DNA of 12,596 nt from an uncultured Planctomycetales bacterium (GTDB lineage: Bacteria; Planctomycetota; Planctomycetia; Pirellulales; S012-138). This document shows, piece after piece, positions 1 to 6,573 of the stretch (its first letter is position 1; the number at the start of each line of letters is the position of its first letter). The stretch lies in assembly GCA_937982665.1 (NCBI GenBank), contig CALJLD010000119.1, positions 1 to 12,596 of the forward strand. The letters run 5' to 3'. Made by a program: the position numbers and the translations under genes. The notes under the pieces were generated by a model. The model was not told the origin of the DNA, ran no database searches, and worked only from the letters and a program-made list of their open reading frames with translations.

Positions 1-6
1 CCCCAG

Positions 7-37
7 GGGGAAAAATTCGGCTAGCCGAAACTTCCCC
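7..37. repeat. Composite dyad-symmetric element at left edge
   Basis: A perfect 14-base palindrome (TTCGGCTAGCCGAA, 16-29) is flanked by a second symmetric pair, GGGGAA at 7-12 and TTCCCC at 32-37. Together they form a hairpin with an AAA/AC internal loop. No poly-T follows on either strand. It could be part of a terminator for a gene to the left, a protein-binding site or a small dispersed repeat. The symmetry is seen directly; the function is unknown. Confidence 0.4.
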
Positions 38-167
38 ACCCGCCCCAGCAAGAGCAAGATGTGGCAACAATAGGCGGCCGGGATGAAAGAGAAGAAAAAA
101 AAAACAAATGACAATGAAAGGCTGCAGATGGCCTGCCCGTTTGATTCGTGCGACTGCCTCTTGCTGC

Positions 168-192
168 GCTCAGTTTGGCGAGCAAACTGAGC
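168..192. repeat. Perfect 10-bp stem hairpin downstream of the DHS-like gene
   Basis: GCTCAGTTTG (168-177) and CAAACTGAGC (183-192) are exact inverse complements separated by five bases. The hairpin lies about 60 bases past the stop codon of the minus-strand DHS-like gene. It could terminate that transcript or protect its 3' end, but no T-tract follows on the minus strand, so it is not a classical intrinsic terminator. A dispersed REP-like palindrome is the main alternative. Positions 1-249 contain no gene that I can support. Confidence 0.5.
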
Positions 193-249
193 TACCCTTT
201 GCTACCTCTACCCCCATTCGGCCGCTCCGGGCTTAAACCGCGACGAAGC

Positions 250-1218
250 TTAATCCCCCAACACGTATGAGAAGATCAACGGCGCCACAATACTGGCGTC
301 GGAGTTGATCATGAACTTCGGTGCGGCGGGATCGAGCTTGTGCCAGGTGATCTTTTCGTTCGGCACGGCGCCGGAGTAAGAACCGTAAGAGGTTGTGCTG
401 TCTGAAATCTGAGCGAAGTACGACCAGTGCTTAATGTCCTTTCGCTCCAGGTCCTGAATGATCAGCGGGACCGCGCAGATGGGGAAGTCGCCGGCGATGC
501 CTCCGGCAATCTGGAAGAAGCCGACGCCGCCCCGCTGTTGCTCTTCGGCCACATACCACTCGACGAGCTTCTGCATTTGTTCTGTGCCACTGCGAACCGC
601 GCGATGGCTTTTCACGGTGCCATCGATCACCCGCGCGGTGAAGACATTGCCCATCGTCGAGTCTTCAAAGCCTGGGGCGAAGACGGGGATGTCCATATCC
701 ATCGCCGCGGCCACCCAGGAGTTCTCCCGCGGAACTTGCATCATGTCGTCGAGCTTGCCTTCGCGGAGCAGCCGGAAGACGTGATCTTGCTGGTAACAAG
801 GTTCATTCTTTTCGGCCGCTTCAATCCAGTAGTCCAGTAGCAGTTGCTCAATCTTGCGGAAGGACGATTCCGGAATGCAGGTATCGGTCACGCGGTTGAA
901 GCCTTCGTCGCGGATGCGAACTTCATCCTCGACGGATAATGCCCGATAGTCCGGCGTAGTCTTATACTCATCGTGAGCGATGAGGTTGAAGATGTCCTCT
1001 TCCAGGTTCGCGGCCGTGGTGCTGATGGCGTGGACCTTGCCTTCGCGAATCATGCGAGCCAGGCTGATGCCGATCTCGGCCGTGCTCATGGCTCCGCCCA
1101 TGGCCAGGAACATCTTGCCGCCGTCATCCAGAAGCTTCCGCCAGGCCTGCGCCGCGGCCAGGGTCTCCCGGGCATTGAAGTGCAGGAAGTTCTTTTCCAT
1201 GAAGGCGGCGATAGACAT
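250..1218 (-). CDS. Deoxyhypusine synthase family protein (bacterial DHS-like)
   Basis: This 322-residue protein belongs to the deoxyhypusine synthase family, NAD-dependent enzymes that move the aminobutyl group of spermidine through a lysine imine. Bacteria lack eIF5A, the eukaryotic acceptor, so bacterial members are thought to work in polyamine metabolism, for example making homospermidine or a related polyamine. The N-terminal half has the nucleotide-binding features AMGGAMSTAEIG (39-50) and STTAANLEED (66-75). The C-terminal motif PNEKITWHK (286-294) matches the eukaryotic PDEAVSWGK motif, so Lys294 corresponds to the catalytic lysine; SDAS (306-309) follows. By recalled alignment, human His288 and Asp316 fall on Asp244 and Tyr281, which suggests a different substrate. 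I chose the ATG at 1218 because AGAGG (1227-1231) lies 8 bases upstream and the family-like sequence begins there; the upstream in-frame extension looks non-native. It appears monocistronic. The family call is firm; the reaction is inferred. Confidence 0.9.
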   Translation of the reverse strand: MSIAAFMEKNFLHFNARETLAAAQAWRKLLDDGGKMFLAMGGAMSTAEIGISLARMIREGKVHAISTTAANLEEDIFNLIAHDEYKTTPDYRALSVEDEVRIRDEGFNRVTDTCIPESSFRKIEQLLLDYWIEAAEKNEPCYQQDHVFRLLREGKLDDMMQVPRENSWVAAAMDMDIPVFAPGFEDSTMGNVFTARVIDGTVKSHRAVRSGTEQMQKLVEWYVAEEQQRGGVGFFQIAGGIAGDFPICAVPLIIQDLERKDIKHWSYFAQISDSTTSYGSYSGAVPNEKITWHKLDPAAPKFMINSDASIVAPLIFSYVLGD

Positions 1219-1272
1219 GCGGACAACCTCTAACGGAAGCACTAACGGCCAGGGCCAAGTCAAAACCAACGC

Positions 1273-1286
1273 GAATCGTACGATTC
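1273..1286. promoter_or_regulatory. 14-base perfect palindrome upstream of the DHS-like gene
   Basis: GAATCGTACGATTC is a perfect palindrome beginning 55 bases upstream of the ATG of the minus-strand DHS-like gene, a plausible place for an operator. A palindrome of this length is expected about once by chance in a window this size, so position is the only argument. No convincing -35/-10 pair accompanies it. Confidence 0.25.
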
Positions 1287-1849
1287 AACGCCTGGGATGC
1301 AACCGGGCGAAGCGAACGCGGACTGCCATGACGAAGCGCCGAGCACCCACGGCTAGACTGAATTCCAGCTACCGTGGCGGAGCCACGTTGCTTTGCAGGC
1401 AAAACTGTCCAGCGGAGCTGCCACCGCGGCGATGTCTGAAAATGGCCAAAAGCACCGGGTTTTGGCTGTTTCACCCCCTCTGGCGGCCGCACTTTCCAGC
1501 ATTTTTCCGCAATCCCACAACTGAAAGCTTGACAGCAGTCAAGGGCTGAAAATAATTATTCGATTCACCAAGGAATCCCCCACCTGGGAATCCCAGCGAC
1601 AGCCGCGACCTTGCCCTTTACGGCGGGTCACAGCGTTGAACGGAATCACGGTTCGAGCGTCCCGAAGCCAGGACGTTTGCTCTGCTGAAGCACGCAATTG
1701 CTCGAGACGGGACAGCCTGGGGATTTTGCTTTGAGCCACAGGGCTCTTTGTTTGGCCGAATGGACTACGGCGCGTACCTAACACAGACAATCGGCTTGGC
1801 GTACACACTTACGTTGCCGGCCGAGACCTTTCACTTAGACAGCGTAGCC
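1287..1849. other. Gene-free stretch between divergent genes
   Basis: Open frames here have no recognisable protein character on either strand, and none has a good ribosome binding site. The only clear structure is a small hairpin, CGTGGC-GGA-GCCACG, at 1373-1387, a GC-rich form often seen as a dispersed palindrome in such genomes. The region should hold the leftward promoter of the DHS-like gene and the rightward promoter of the 71-residue gene, but I cannot place either with confidence. Confidence 0.5.
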
Positions 1850-1865
1850 AGGAGCTTGTGAAAAA

Positions 1866-2081
1866 ATGAACAATGTTTTTGAGGCCATCCTGAAGTTCGG
1901 CCACGACGAAGGTTTCGCTCCCCGCGAAACAAAGGACTTCACCGCCACGGAAGCGCCCGCCGGTTCGGCTGAGAAGATCGCCACCCTCGCCAAGCGCGTG
2001 GAAATGGGCCTTCCGCTCTGGCACCCGGAAGATCGCGCTGATTACAGCGGCTTGACGGGCGCAGTCCGCCCCCGCGACTAA
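1866..2081 (+). CDS. Small conserved hypothetical protein (71 aa), planctomycete type
   Basis: A 71-residue soluble protein with no signal peptide or membrane segment. The N-terminus MNNVFEAILKFGHDEGFAPR is followed by a short linker, a predicted helix EKIATLAKRVEMGLP (36-50), and a compact C-terminal block LWHPEDRADYSGL (51-63). I recall short planctomycete proteins of unknown function with this pattern, a helix ending in 'GLPLWHPEDR' and then 'DYSGL'. That recollection, together with AGGAG at 1850-1854 placed 11 bases before the ATG, supports a real gene despite the short length. Trp52, His53 and Pro54 could be structural or ligand-binding residues, but no catalytic motif is evident. It stands alone, divergent from the DHS-like gene and convergent with the secreted HEAT protein gene. 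I do not assign a function. Confidence 0.82.
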   Translation: MNNVFEAILKFGHDEGFAPRETKDFTATEAPAGSAEKIATLAKRVEMGLPLWHPEDRADYSGLTGAVRPRD

Positions 2082-2101
2082 TCCCGCTGGCCTTCTTTTG
2101 C

Positions 2102-2146
2102 CAACGCCCTTCCCAGCCCAAGGCGCTGGGAAAGCTCTTGGCGTTG
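2102..2146. terminator. Nested hairpin between convergent genes
   Basis: An inner stem TTCCCAGC/GCTGGGAA (2110-2117 with 2125-2132, 7-base loop) sits inside an outer stem CAACGCC/GGCGTTG (2102-2108 with 2140-2146). It begins 21 bases after the stop of the 71-residue gene and ends about 80 bases before the stop of the convergent minus-strand gene. That is where a bidirectional transcription end would be expected. There is no T-tract on either strand, so factor-independent termination is uncertain. Confidence 0.45.
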
Positions 2147-2227
2147 CGCGGATTCAGGTGATTCGCCTGATCTGTGACTGTCGCGCGACTGAGACAACTC
2201 CAGGGCTCAGCGTGCGCGCGTCGCGTC

Positions 2228-3604
2228 TTACTTCGGCACGCTGCGGGGCAGCGGAATGTTGCTGAACTCCAAATGCAACTCGCGTTTGTCGCGGATTCGC
2301 GGATAGCGCACCACCAGCATCTTGGGCGGTCCGGCCGTGGCGCCCAGGAATCGAGCTCGGACATTCAAGCCGGTCGATTGGCGTGACCAATCCGCCTGCT
2401 CCAGCCGAAGTTGCTTGCCGTCGGCGTCCAGCAGCCGCACGTCGGTCTCGTTGTAAAACATCTCGACCGGCTGCCAGTCCGGAAAGGACCGATCAACGCG
2501 TACCTGCAACTCTTGCCGTTGGTAAGGGCGGATCACGCGGCTTTGCAGAGTCACTTGCACATCTTCCTGTTCGTAAGCTTGCGAGTTCGCCAGGTTGTCG
2601 ATGCGGACTTCGCCGAAATCACCCACGGCGGCAACTTCCCAGCCAAGCCGCAGCCTGGCGATGCGCCGCGCGGCAAGCGTGGGCGGCGGCAACTCAAACG
2701 TGAACTTCACGCGGCGGTTCAGCCCATTGGCAATCACCCACTCGGCATCCGGCTTGCCGATGACTTCCAGGACTTCGCCGTTGTCTGTCACGGCTTCAAT
2801 GATCTTCGGCGTCCGGCGATGCGCGATCATGCGAAACTGTTCTTCCCATTCCACTTGCACCACAAGCTGAAAGCCGTGCGTCTGCGCGGAATCGGTCGAA
2901 GTGAAATCGAGCTGTTCGCTGAACTCTCGCCGCACGGAAAGCACCTGGCCGCGCAAAGCGCCGGAATAGGCAATCGGCGGTTGCTGTGCAAGACCGCGGG
3001 AAATCCCCAACCGCGTTTCCCGCCGGCCGGTGAAATAGGCAACATGATTGCTTGACTTCTGGCAGAGTTCATCGATGGCTTGCCAAAACGGTGTTTGCGA
3101 AAACTCGACCGTCACCGGCATATCGTTCAGGCCGGAGTTGCCTCCATCCAGCGCCAGCGTGTTGCCGGTCTGTCGCGCAATTTCCGCGAAGACTTCCGCA
3201 ACCGACCGGTCCTCCGCATTCAGCGAGACGGTGGTTGCGTCCCACATCGCCGCCAATTTGAGTTCGCGGAGCAGTTCCGTCGCGCGAATTCGCACTTCGG
3301 GATCGGCCGAATCCTTGACTGCTTCCAACGGCATGATCGAAGCCGCACCCAAGGCCTTGAGTTGCTGTCCGGCCGCTTGTCGTCGATTGTACGATTCCGA
3401 GCCCAACTCGCGGATCAATCGGGCGACGCGCTCAGGCGGTTGTTGTGCTTGAGTGCCGTCTTGCGCCGCACCATCTTGCGATATTGGCGGTTGTGCGACA
3501 GCGATTCGCCAATGGGCGAACAACGCGAGGCCCAACGTGCCAGCCGCTATGGCGAAGATGACTGCGCCGCGACGTTTTGATGATTTGCCGTGCTTTGTGT
3601 TCAT
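2228..3604 (-). CDS. Secreted or membrane-anchored hypothetical protein with HEAT-like and STN-like segments
   Basis: A 458-residue protein of unknown function. The N-terminus has a basic stretch (KHGKSSKRR) followed by a hydrophobic segment at about 13-37 ending in AVA|Q, consistent with a signal peptide or an uncleaved anchor. After a Gln-rich linker, residues 57-117 form a HEAT-repeat-like pair of helices (RVARLIRELGSESYNRRQAAGQ.., DPEVRIRATELLREL), resembling the degenerate repeats common in planctomycete exported proteins. Residues 124-180 (VSLNAEDRSVAEVFAEIARQTG, then a second helix) resemble the short STN-type domain of secretins and TonB-dependent receptors. The remaining 260 residues look beta-rich without a known motif. 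The start at 3604 is backed by CAGGAAG (3610-3616) 5 bases upstream. It probably acts in the periplasm or at a membrane, possibly in protein-protein contacts. No enzymatic residues are apparent. Confidence 0.85.
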   Translation of the reverse strand: MNTKHGKSSKRRGAVIFAIAAGTLGLALFAHWRIAVAQPPISQDGAAQDGTQAQQPPERVARLIRELGSESYNRRQAAGQQLKALGAASIMPLEAVKDSADPEVRIRATELLRELKLAAMWDATTVSLNAEDRSVAEVFAEIARQTGNTLALDGGNSGLNDMPVTVEFSQTPFWQAIDELCQKSSNHVAYFTGRRETRLGISRGLAQQPPIAYSGALRGQVLSVRREFSEQLDFTSTDSAQTHGFQLVVQVEWEEQFRMIAHRRTPKIIEAVTDNGEVLEVIGKPDAEWVIANGLNRRVKFTFELPPPTLAARRIARLRLGWEVAAVGDFGEVRIDNLANSQAYEQEDVQVTLQSRVIRPYQRQELQVRVDRSFPDWQPVEMFYNETDVRLLDADGKQLRLEQADWSRQSTGLNVRARFLGATAGPPKMLVVRYPRIRDKRELHLEFSNIPLPRSVPK

Positions 3605-3616
3605 GGTTGCTTCCTG

Positions 3617-4080
3617 TCCGCGCAGACAGAGTCCGCGCGCTCGGCAAGCCGCCCATCTTGGCAGCCCACTTTGTTCTCAGCGTGAAATCGTGCGTTGCGT
3701 TACTTCGCGGCTTTGGCACCGCGCATGCGCGATCGCACTCCACGCGTTTTGGGGGGCGAGAACGGTAAGCAGCCCTGGAAACAGCGTCAATGGCGACCGG
3801 CGCTAGAAACGCCAGCAAAGACTGCGGATGAAGTTTGGCGCAAGGGCCGGAGAAGCGTGGAGACGGAAAATAGCGCCGCATTTCGCCCTATCTCGGGATT
3901 CTCGCCGGATGCGACTTTTTGGTCGCTGTGGCTCCGACGGAGTTCGCCCGCGCCGTAGTGCTGCGAATTCCTTTCTGGCCAATCGCCTAGGCCAGCCCGT
4001 ATTCTGGAGGCAGGCGGTTCGGCATTTACTCCGAGGGGGGACAGCTGTGGGAGCCGCCGTTAGACATGCCCAATAGCATC
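3617..4080. other. Gene-free stretch between divergent genes
   Basis: No frame on either strand here gives a credible protein, although long stop-free stretches occur because of base composition. I see only weak hairpins, such as GCGAC..GTCGC near 3911-3926, and no recognisable RNA gene. It separates the minus-strand secreted HEAT protein from the plus-strand frameshifted gene, so both promoters should lie here. I could not identify a convincing promoter. Confidence 0.45.
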
Positions 4081-4093
4081 AAAGGACGCTTTT

Positions 4094-4834
4094 ATGCGAT
4101 TCGTGCGCTATACGGTTGCATTCGAAATAGTAGTCATCCATTTGGTGTTCGGTGTGTCGTTCGCACAAGAGGCAGATTCAAAGCCTGCGTCCCTCACCGA
4201 TCAATACCTTTCCCGTGCTTTAGCAGCGGCTGATGGTGGCGATCTTGGCGATGCCAACAAAGAGTATATGGACTTGCTATCGCCGGATGATTTGCAGGCT
4301 CTTACATTGCACGAGAACAATTCCGTTGCTTTGGCTGCCAAATGGGAACTGGTTTGTCGGACGATTCCGGCTGACTGGGAGCGCCTTAAGCGACCGCAGC
4401 CGGTTAGTTCAGACGAATTGGCCCAGTTTCTTGGATTCGTCGAAGGAAGAACGCGCGTTGCAATTCCCGAATGGTGGCAAGAGAGCGTTCTTGAGTTACG
4501 GGCGTACGATCGTCGTCGGTTCTCTGTTTCATGTGAGAAACCGCCTGCGTCGCGCGGTCCGTTCGATGATAGACCGCTTGAGGCGTCACGGTTTCGCCCG
4601 ACAGATACTTACACCATAGGACCCAGCATAGACGACTTCGAAATCAAGGAGTCGCACACCGTCTTCAAGGTACACGGTAGAGAATTGTCCCTGTCCAATG
4701 ATTTGATGTTCGACTTTGGTAGCCCGAAGACTCTCTCCGTTGAAGCGACCTGGATTGGCGAGGAAAGCTGCATTTTGGGTTTTTGCAGACACGACGGTTC
4801 GGCCATACAACCTCGTACGGTTCGATATGGCTGA
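4094..4834 (+). CDS. Secreted hypothetical protein, 5' part of a frameshifted gene
   Basis: As sequenced, this frame encodes 246 residues, but the true coding sequence appears to leave it near 4784. The N-terminus has a clear signal peptide (hydrophobic residues 7-23, likely cleavage after SFA at 24 before QEAD), so the product is exported. Residues 33-130 are acidic and helix-rich, and 180-228 look beta-rich; I recognise no catalytic motif. AAAGGA (4081-4086) 7 bases before the ATG supports the start. The last 17 residues after GILGF-like codons (CRHDGSAIQPRTVRYG) look out of frame, while the +1 frame from 4785 continues the protein naturally (next entry). With one T removed from the T5 run at 4780-4784 the joined product would have 316 residues. 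The joined C-terminus resembles planctomycete exported proteins of unknown function. The base composition looks a little less GC-rich than its neighbours. Confidence 0.75.
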   Translation: MRFVRYTVAFEIVVIHLVFGVSFAQEADSKPASLTDQYLSRALAAADGGDLGDANKEYMDLLSPDDLQALTLHENNSVALAAKWELVCRTIPADWERLKRPQPVSSDELAQFLGFVEGRTRVAIPEWWQESVLELRAYDRRRFSVSCEKPPASRGPFDDRPLEASRFRPTDTYTIGPSIDDFEIKESHTVFKVHGRELSLSNDLMFDFGSPKTLSVEATWIGEESCILGFCRHDGSAIQPRTVRYG

Positions 4835-5045
4835 CGAGAGTAAGTTCGTTTGGGAGACACGACTCTTTCCGATTCGTCCACGGTTGGGGGGAAGTACGGG
4901 AATTGGCATCGCTCATTGGTTTGAAGTGCAAGTCGTAGACGATCGCGTGTACATTTTTGGCGGAGGCGTAACCACAATTTATATTGAGTGCCTTTCCCTG
5001 GAGGACGGCAAGCTACTGTTTCATTTCTCGACCGATATCACATGA
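4785..5045 (+). pseudogene. 3' remainder of the frameshifted secreted protein gene
   Basis: From 4785 the third frame reads ADTTVRPYNLVRFDMADESK and runs to a stop at 5043-5045. It includes a beta-strand-rich end, HWFEVQVVDDRVYIFGGG, followed by IYIECLSLEDGKLLFHFST. This has the look of the C-terminus of exported planctomycete proteins, in which a 'V.VFG..S.G.Y.E.F....G...FRF' pattern recurs (recalled, not searched). It has no start codon or ribosome binding site of its own in a sensible place, since an in-frame ATG at 4828 lies mid-domain. It is therefore best read as the continuation of the gene starting at 4094. The single-base discrepancy falls at a homopolymer, so sequencing error and genuine inactivation are both possible. 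Confidence 0.7.
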
Positions 5046-5083
5046 ATTTTCTTCAAATCTAATTGTCATCTTTTGCCGATCTC

Positions 5084-5758
5084 ATGAGCGTATTTCTCTT
5101 TGATATCGATGGCACGCTCCTCTCCAGCGGTGGAGCTGGACGGCTGGCGATGGAGCGCGCGTTGACGGACGTCTTTCACGTGAATCAGGAGATTCCGCCA
5201 GGCATGTTGTCAGGGCGGTCGGACCGCGGGATCATTCGCAACCTGTTTGAACTGAACGGGATTGCCGAGTCGGAAGAGAACATCGCGCGGTTCGTTGAGA
5301 ACTATCTCGTGCAACTGCCGGAAGCCTTGGGCGAGCGTTCCGGCAGCATTCTGCCCGGCGTTGTCGAGCTGATTGATCGGCTCAAAGATGCAAGTGCCCA
5401 CATCGGCCTGTTGACCGGCAACATGGTTCGCGGCGCGCGGATCAAACTCTCGCATCATGGGCTGATGGACCACTTCCCGTTTGGTGCCTTCGGTGATCTT
5501 CGGCTCACGCGGGACGAAATCGCCCACGACGCGCTGCAGATCGTGCGCGAGCACGTGCACGTGGACGTACAGCCGGAACAGATCTGGATTATCGGTGACA
5601 CTCCGCGTGACATCGCCTGCGCCAGAGCGATTGGAGCCAAGGTGATCGCCGTCGCCACCGGCGTCCATGAGCACGCGGAACTTCACGGCCTGCAGCCGGA
5701 CGTCGTGGTTAATGACCTGACTGACGTCGCGTCGCTGCAACCTGCTCTAGAGTTCTGA
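5084..5758 (+). CDS. HAD-superfamily hydrolase, phosphoglycolate-phosphatase-like
   Basis: A 224-residue cytoplasmic HAD hydrolase of the beta-phosphoglucomutase/phosphoglycolate phosphatase type. Motif I is FDIDGT (6-11), with Asp7 the likely nucleophile and Asp9 the acid/base. Motif II is the Thr of LLTGN (Thr111). A lysine in the following helix (Lys121, RIKLS) can serve as motif III. Motif IV is GDTPRD (171-176), supplying the magnesium-binding aspartates Asp172 and Asp176. The helical cap lies at about 15-85. The ATG at 5084 places the first beta strand at the N-terminus as usual; an upstream in-frame TTG (5063) would add seven residues without a better ribosome binding site. The substrate cannot be read from the sequence: phosphoglycolate, a sugar phosphate or another small phosphomonoester is possible. 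It lies 38 bases behind the frameshifted gene. Confidence 0.9.
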   Translation: MSVFLFDIDGTLLSSGGAGRLAMERALTDVFHVNQEIPPGMLSGRSDRGIIRNLFELNGIAESEENIARFVENYLVQLPEALGERSGSILPGVVELIDRLKDASAHIGLLTGNMVRGARIKLSHHGLMDHFPFGAFGDLRLTRDEIAHDALQIVREHVHVDVQPEQIWIIGDTPRDIACARAIGAKVIAVATGVHEHAELHGLQPDVVVNDLTDVASLQPALEF

Positions 5759-5764
5759 GATCGA

Positions 5765-5791
5765 TTTCTGCTGGAGCACGTCAGCAAGAAA
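5765..5791. terminator. Hairpin between convergent genes
   Basis: TTTCT-GCTG (5765-5773) pairs with CAGC-A-AGAAA (5782-5791), giving a 9-pair stem with one bulged A and an 8-base loop. It lies directly after the HAD gene stop and before the end of the convergent FloA-like gene, so it could end transcription in either direction. The arms are partly T/A-rich, but no separate long T-tract follows. Confidence 0.4.
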
Positions 5792-5843
5792 CACTCATAA
5801 GCATTGTCGGTACTAAGGGCTGCTTTTCGCGATGGGCCGCCGT

Positions 5844-6185
5844 TTAGATTTCGCTGCCTTCCGACTTGATTCTTTCCTCGACAAGCCCGGCGAGTTCTTC
5901 TGCAGTGATGTCACGTCTGGCTGATGCGGCATAAGCAGATTCCACCATCGCCATGAGCCGCCCACTCTTCTTGTGGCCGCGGTTGAAGAGAGCAATATAG
6001 GCATCCAACATCAACCGTGGCGGATGACGCCGTAGTCGCATCCCCACGATTTGCATCAAACCAATGTTTGCATTGCAAGACCAGGAGCGCGTCCAACTGG
6101 GGAGGCAGACGGCGACGGCACCAAGAAACCCAATCGATGCGGCCCCTGCAAGGAATCCGTAAATGAATACCTCAATGTTGTCCAT
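5844..6185 (-). CDS. Short membrane protein resembling the N-terminus of flotillin-like FloA
   Basis: A 113-residue protein with one N-terminal membrane segment (about 5-30), then IGLMQIVGMRLRRHPPRLMLDAYIALFNRG (41-70) and a helical acidic tail (AEELAGLVEERIKSEG). The segment around VGMRLRR (47-53) matches the conserved stretch just after the membrane anchor in FloA/YqfA (UPF0365) proteins. In those a 'VGMRLRR..P..IV...I...KAGL' region precedes the SPFH-like domain. FloA proteins are about 330 residues and organise membrane microdomains. This protein stops before the SPFH part, and no out-of-frame continuation is visible in the short gap to the HAD gene. It may be a stand-alone truncated paralogue or a lineage-specific small family. 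The ribosome binding site upstream of the ATG at 6185 is weak, so the start is uncertain. Confidence 0.65.
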   Translation of the reverse strand: MDNIEVFIYGFLAGAASIGFLGAVAVCLPSWTRSWSCNANIGLMQIVGMRLRRHPPRLMLDAYIALFNRGHKKSGRLMAMVESAYAASARRDITAEELAGLVEERIKSEGSEI

Positions 6186-6573
6186 GCGTTGAAATCACTT
6201 CGCATTCGTTGGTCCTGGAACGTTGGCAAGGCATCAGCATACAGCGGCAGTGATTGGTTTGCCATTTCGACGCATGTCGCACCAGTTTGATGATCTCATT
6301 AAGCCGCTGACAAATGTTATGATCGGACACGTGCAAGCATGGTGGTGAATAGTGGGGAGGCCAACACTGCTGTTGACGTGCCCGGTGTCTCGCCGTGGGA
6401 TTCACTTTCGCAGTTCAGATTGCTGAAAACGGCACGACGGCGTCCTCGACGGACTGTTAGGCCGGATATGCCGGCTTTGCCACCATTTTCCTGGCCAGTT
6501 CGCTACGGAACAAACGACGGTCTCTGCACATAATGGATTGAGAAACTGAATTCACTCGTTGAGTATCTTCAAG
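6186..6573. other. Gene-free stretch between divergent genes
   Basis: No credible reading frame is present. A weak hairpin GCCGG-ATATG-CCGGC lies at 6461-6475 (outer A-T and G-T pairs, then TTT). TATGAT at 6318-6323 resembles a -10 box but lacks a -35 at the right distance. The region should contain the promoters of the leftward FloA-like gene and the rightward aminotransferase gene. Confidence 0.4.

Noticed and set aside
980..1549. Plus-strand open frame of 189 codons overlapping the DHS-like gene
   Set aside because: Its first part is antisense to a firmly identified enzyme, and the rest is Arg/Ala/Ser-rich without motifs.
1640..1670. GTTCGAGC resembling a tRNA T-loop
   Set aside because: The flanking bases do not form the five-pair T stem, and no acceptor or anticodon arm fits around it.
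1539..1808. Minus-strand open frame of 89 codons in the intergenic region
   Set aside because: Low-complexity Arg/Ser-rich product, no ribosome binding site seen and no resemblance to a known family.
4770..4800. Programmed ribosomal frameshift in the secreted protein gene
   Set aside because: The shift needed is +1 at a short T run, with no slippery heptamer, internal Shine-Dalgarno-like stimulator or downstream pseudoknot that I can see. An indel is simpler.
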